Source of the DNA: Fibrobacterota bacterium
GTDB taxonomy: Bacteria; Fibrobacterota; Chitinivibrionia; Chitinivibrionales; Chitinispirillaceae
Reading direction: 5' to 3'
Length of the DNA stretch: 64,000 bases
NCBI GenBank assembly: GCA_023412475.1
Contig: JAEYNR010000048.1
Location: forward strand, 73,271 to 137,270
This document shows, in pieces, positions 61,201 through 64,000 of the stretch; positions within the stretch are counted from its first letter, which is position 1, and the number at the start of each line of letters is the position of its first letter. Both the position numbers and the translations under genes were made by a program. Below the pieces are notes generated by a model that saw only the letters and a program-made list of their open reading frames with translations, ran no database searches and was not told the origin of the DNA.

Positions 61201-62935
61201 CGGATGGCTCACTTTCAGTAAAGACAGCATCCTGGTATACGATATACAGATCTCCCCACAGAATCCGTTTTTCGGAGACAGTGTTCTTATTAACTGTAAA
61301 TTATCTCTCGATTCTTCAATGCTACCGGCTAATGTATATTGCATGTATGATCTGGGAGCCACAACCAGCAAAGATCATTCATTCACAGGTATCCGAATGA
61401 TTTCTGCTGATAATAACAGATGGGTATCTTCTCAGAAAGTTCCACTGACATTAAAAGGCAACCTCTCTGAAAAACTTCTGCTTTATTTCAGGGTTATGAC
61501 ACCTCTTAAATCCAGAGAAAGTAAGCTTTTCAGCTTTAACATAAGAGGACGACCGGATCTGCTTTTCACAGATGATTCGCTCAACATACAATGGATAAAT
61601 GATTCCCTGAGAATCAATTCCACAGTTCTGAATTCCGGAAATGCCACTTCTCCACCTTTTCATATTCATTTCTTCTGGAATACCGATAGCAGAATTGATG
61701 ATACTATTTTAACATTGTCTTGTTCCGATTCTCTGGCACCTGGGAAAGCCCGCGGGTTCTCCTTTGCACTTCCAGATACTCAGGGCAAACTCTGTTTCAG
61801 CGGATGGATTAATTATCAGGAGAGCTTTGCCGAACAGGATCATAATAATAACAGGCTCAGCGGATATACCAGCATAAACTTCGAAGACCTGAGTACACCA
61901 CAAGATACTCTGAAAACTGAATGCAACTCAGTAACGGTGGTTCCTGCACAAGTAAAAAAGCAGAAACAGAGAACATTCATATTTACAGAAAAAATAAAGG
62001 AACCAACTCCGCTAAAAAACAGTTCTCAATGGGCTTCCCTTGTCTGCAAGAATCAAGCAGTTCAGTTTTCTCTGTTTAGCAGAGCAGAAGCGAATGCCAC
62101 AGACACCCTGATCTGGTCTTTTAATGTTGATACTGCCAGTCAAAATGACACAGATGGTTATAAGTTTGCTGTGATGGCTTACGATTCGATTATTAAAGCC
62201 TGGAAAAGCAGCGGGAGTGTTATGACTTCGGCCAGCTCTATTCAAACGAAAAGTACTTCAAGTGGTCCCCTTGCACTTGCGAACATGAAAGATCTAAAGC
62301 CACCCGATATCCAGGTCACAGTTGCAGGAAGGAGCTTGAATTTTACCGATTACGCGGCTAAAGACAAACCATTTTCGATCTTTATCTCTGATGAATCGGG
62401 AATTGATCCGCAATCGGTCAGCGTGCTTCTAAACGGTAAAGCAATGGACCCTGACCGGATATCATCAGTGGAGCAATCCGATGCACTTGAAAATCTCTCC
62501 ATAACCGCTTATCCTCAGGTGCAACACAAAATAGATTCTCTCCAGATTACAGCCATGGATCTGGCCGGAAACAGTGCAACCAGGACTGTTACTTATCAGC
62601 CTGGAGAGGAACTTTCAATCCGGTTTCTGGCTTGTCATCCCAATCCGTTTACAGCTCAGCAAATGCCCAATGGTTCCATAAGAAATGTCAAATTTGCCTT
62701 TCTTCTTACCGATGTTGCTGATAATGTTACTCTTACCATTTATACGGTTAGTGGAAAGCCTGTTCAATCCTGGTCTTTTCCATCGCTTATTGGCTACCAG
62801 GAAATAAAATGGAATGGAAGAGATCGTGATGGAGCAAGAATAGCAAATGGAACCTATTACGCCAAGCTGATAGCAAAAAATCGGCAGAAAAAAATAACAA
62901 AAATTATCCGTATCGCTAAACTTGAGGGATATTAA
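58235..62935 (+). CDS. PorU-like C25 (gingipain-family) cysteine peptidase
   Basis: 1566 residues. Signal peptide (about 1-30), N-terminal beta region (about 35-530), C25 peptidase domain (about 545-920) with catalytic His767 in FNGHGGGN and Cys806 in SFTCLTG, Ig-like and repeat-rich beta region (about 930-1470), and a FlgD-like C-terminal domain (about 1480-1566; CHPNPF, IYTVSGKPVQSW, NGRDRDGARIANGTYYAKL). In Bacteroidota PorU removes the C-terminal sorting domain from T9SS cargo and attaches it to lipopolysaccharide. Catalytic residues are intact, so activity is expected. Overlaps the preceding gene by 11 bases. Confidence 0.9.
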   Translation: MFHKTYLFSEVFLASVLLVFMLVIQNSDASGIRYGIKSVRDNEITVDFTVLQEESSELQYYFAYPDPGEFNADALLSATLTGTSESIQVKKISRSFIGKTPLQWCNFNLKNFKRSYPLHGTITIGYNRALFNGARSDDFSVRNGIIRAPINISLPKEKTSIEKLPFSNGIRIEVSEDGIYSISSSNLISMGINIDQISSRTFRLFNRGKEVPIYISNSQRSNLSSDDFLLFYGRHLRGKFSKYEQFSNTNVYWLTWGKTAGSRVAEISGERQKSLTDYANSDLKKAVQFYDTVHFEVDTDIRYLGNAEEMPIEELFDPPDADTSLDNWYWGFVGEEELTTYQITVPSPAASGLARMQISFTGLSSLDSVNNDHQVRILLNNNPVGNNNVATWDGQRNYLFTSDTFSVTQLKSGLNVISFLCPSRGYIDRSALNWIRLEYDRNYQSVDDHIEFKNSTDGIGTLVEYQLSGFTSDQLELWDINQNRFFTKLSVFKGSGNQRNIHTIAFQDSVNHNTTYLAQTRSRRLKPSLMIPDTIRTDWDKLAGYQYIVISVDSFKTELEPLLQLHNSRGLSTAFVKIDDIYNYFSGGIRDPESIRAFIRYLFTISGSNPPRYLLLGGDTSHDLDKKNRSRNIIPTRLSRIPGWGPAADDSYFATVWGNDNFPDLYVGRFPAQDRNQMRFMVEKTVRYIKTPQRGFWRDNMLLLGGGEAEFSKFNEESTREIIRQKMNITRIEADSGSLFYKDGSTASKIIADKINAGVFMINFNGHGGGNIWSDNNFFGYKDLNRLYNGQWGKSGHLPMVFSFTCLTGFFESVFYRSLGEEFLRNGPNGCIGFYGASAYTSMRGNLIMNKLMLETAFDGQVETIGELIDFCEMSMLVRYSSQYLPLVRQYNLLGDPALPWKLTADTLDMALNNASLKDTDSLKLHCNTAPVKSGNIKITVSTDMEEWFQSIDPITDGRFSATYPVKSNIASAAGTVRAYAWNDSTEVRGWLTFSKDSILVYDIQISPQNPFFGDSVLINCKLSLDSSMLPANVYCMYDLGATTSKDHSFTGIRMISADNNRWVSSQKVPLTLKGNLSEKLLLYFRVMTPLKSRESKLFSFNIRGRPDLLFTDDSLNIQWINDSLRINSTVLNSGNATSPPFHIHFFWNTDSRIDDTILTLSCSDSLAPGKARGFSFALPDTQGKLCFSGWINYQESFAEQDHNNNRLSGYTSINFEDLSTPQDTLKTECNSVTVVPAQVKKQKQRTFIFTEKIKEPTPLKNSSQWASLVCKNQAVQFSLFSRAEANATDTLIWSFNVDTASQNDTDGYKFAVMAYDSIIKAWKSSGSVMTSASSIQTKSTSSGPLALANMKDLKPPDIQVTVAGRSLNFTDYAAKDKPFSIFISDESGIDPQSVSVLLNGKAMDPDRISSVEQSDALENLSITAYPQVQHKIDSLQITAMDLAGNSATRTVTYQPGEELSIRFLACHPNPFTAQQMPNGSIRNVKFAFLLTDVADNVTLTIYTVSGKPVQSWSFPSLIGYQEIKWNGRDRDGARIANGTYYAKLIAKNRQKKITKIIRIAKLEGY

Positions 62936-62937
62936 TT

Positions 62938-63621
62938 ATGTCTTTATACATAGTTGCGACTCCAATAGGGAACCTGGGAGATATGACATTCCGCGCAGTA
63001 AAAACTCTTAGTGAGGTGGAGCTCATTCTTGCAGAAGACACTCGCGTTTCAAAGAAGCTTTTGACCAATTTTGGAATTACCACCCCTGTTTGCACCTATC
63101 ATGATTTCAATAAGGAAAAAATGACACCTTTACTTGTGGAACGTCTTAAAAAAGGTGAGACGATGGCATTGATAAGTGATGCCGGGACTCCAGGGATAGC
63201 CGATCCGGCATTCAATCTGGTTCGTGCAGCAGTTAAAGAGCAGATTTCTGTGATTCCCATTCCGGGGTCTTCAGCTTTGGTGGCAGCACTGGTTTGTAGT
63301 GGTCTTCCTACCGACCGGTTTGTGTTTGAGAATTTTCTTCCACATAAAAGCTCTCAGAGACGAAAGTTATTTGAATCATTGAAATCAGAGCACCGTACTG
63401 TGATTTTCTATGAAACGCCGCACCGTATTGTTAAGGTGCTGGGTGAGATAGACGAAATACTGGGAGACATTCAGGTGGTGATTGCACGTGAGATGACCAA
63501 GTTATATGAGGAGTTTCTCAGAGGAAGTGCCAAGTCGCTTCTGGAGCATTTTAAGACTGTTTCACCAAGAGGGGAGATGGTGGTATTGTTTAATATTCGC
63601 ATTCATGCTGATATGGTGTGA
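62938..63621 (+). CDS. rsmI: 16S rRNA (cytidine1402-2'-O)-methyltransferase
   Basis: 227 residues of the RsmI family (tetrapyrrole-methylase fold). Motifs: YIVATPIGNLGDMTFRA (about 4-20), LAEDTRVSKKLL, and the SAM-loop SDAGTPGIADPAF (about 80-92), PGSSALVAAL. Methylates C1402 of 16S rRNA in the decoding centre. Starts two bases after the peptidase stop. It lacks the short C-terminal extension of E. coli RsmI and is close to the shorter family members. Confidence 0.95.
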   Translation: MSLYIVATPIGNLGDMTFRAVKTLSEVELILAEDTRVSKKLLTNFGITTPVCTYHDFNKEKMTPLLVERLKKGETMALISDAGTPGIADPAFNLVRAAVKEQISVIPIPGSSALVAALVCSGLPTDRFVFENFLPHKSSQRRKLFESLKSEHRTVIFYETPHRIVKVLGEIDEILGDIQVVIAREMTKLYEEFLRGSAKSLLEHFKTVSPRGEMVVLFNIRIHADMV

Positions 63622-64000
63622 GCTTTTTGTCAAAGAGAGTCTTCTCTGGAGTTTAGGGACGGAGGAACTTTTCTAACATCACTTACTTTCCTCCGTCCCT
63701 AAGGGGCTAAATCTGGGCTAATTTTTGATCCCCTTTTCCTTAAAGCCTATTACTTTCTTCACCTCCAAAAAACATTCAAAGTTTAAAAAGGTCAGAAAAA
63801 ACAGGCCCTGTATATCCGAATGGTCTTCGATTTTGTCACTACCGAAAATTTTAGATACCCAAATCCATTTTTACGATCAAAGCCGATAAGGAGCAATGGT
63901 TTTCATTTTGAGTTCGCAGATTCCCATTCTTGGTCTGGAGTTTAGGGACGGAGGAACTTTTATAACGTCACTTATTTTCCTCCGTCCCTAGGGGGCCAAA
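63622..64000. repeat. Repeat region with two REP-like hairpin elements (module M7)
   Basis: Two direct copies at 63645-63711 and 63934-64000, each with TTAGGGACGGAGGAA and its inverse TTCCTCCGTCCCTA around about 20 bases. 222 bases of unassigned DNA separate them. The second copy runs to the window edge. No gene. Confidence 0.8.

Overview
The window looks like a chromosomal segment from a Gram-negative member of the Fibrobacterota, probably a Chitinispirillum/Chitinivibrio-like lineage. The evidence is a TIGR02147/DUF4423 regulator (a paralogous family first defined in Fibrobacter succinogenes), a PorU-like C25 peptidase together with FlgD-like C-terminal sorting domains typical of type IX secretion (T9SS), GH5, GH16 and glycogen-debranching enzymes, and LpxK, which implies lipid A. 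Species-level assignment is inference. No rRNA, tRNA, intact insertion sequence or CRISPR array was found.

Layout. 0-6.9 kb: a cyclophilin lipoprotein (cut by the left edge), a small Zn-binding protein, a degenerate GGDEF protein, a STAS protein, a small lipoprotein, CvpA, a prepilin peptidase, a YceH-family protein and a DUF2914 protein. 7-18.9 kb: a large secreted phosphoesterase-thioredoxin fusion, TyrS, a Mug-type glycosylase, a GT-C-like membrane protein, two minisatellites, an SDR, a small membrane protein, a glycogen-debranching enzyme and an M48 lipoprotein. 18.8-28.6 kb: small regulators and Zn-binding proteins, a TIGR02147 regulator overlapping a LamG/DUF2341 lipoprotein, GH5, MetY, HPr, a beta-barrel protein and a YfcE-type phosphoesterase. 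29-40 kb: secreted GH16, a long unit-structured repeat, a Tat-signal nitroreductase-like protein with a T9SS-type tail, an Rpn nuclease, then a leucine-attenuated leuA and a two-gene NAD block (NMN adenylyltransferase-Nudix and NadE).

39.9-42.95 kb is a gene graveyard. It holds a nucleoside phosphorylase broken by an in-frame TGA and C-terminally truncated, a second copy of the long repeat, a second fragment of the same phosphorylase, and the remains of an arsenic locus on the minus strand (arsR, the C-terminal third of a YraQ/ArsP-type permease, and a frameshifted arsM N-terminus), followed by a run of four hairpins. 43-50.5 kb (minus strand) carries a MacAB-TolC type export operon, then a Ser/Thr kinase, YraN, guanylate kinase and a small membrane protein. 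50.7-63.6 kb (plus strand) carries rpmE, then a tightly packed ten-gene run in which most neighbours overlap or nearly touch: DUF1385, prfA, prmC, lpxK, two SH3-domain membrane proteins (one with a receiver-like and a DUF4388 domain), ruvX, an FN3-like secreted protein, a 1566-residue C25 peptidase and rsmI.

The strongest regulatory result is a complete leucine attenuator before leuA: a consensus promoter, a 35-codon leader peptide with nine Leu codons near its end, an antiterminator arm and a GC-rich terminator. The most unusual structural result is a set of dispersed intergenic repeats. It includes two direct copies of a roughly 550-bp element made of diverged ~63-bp units, several short modules that recur in different orders and orientations, and hairpin-containing minisatellites. 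All functional calls rest on reading motifs by eye; no database search was run.
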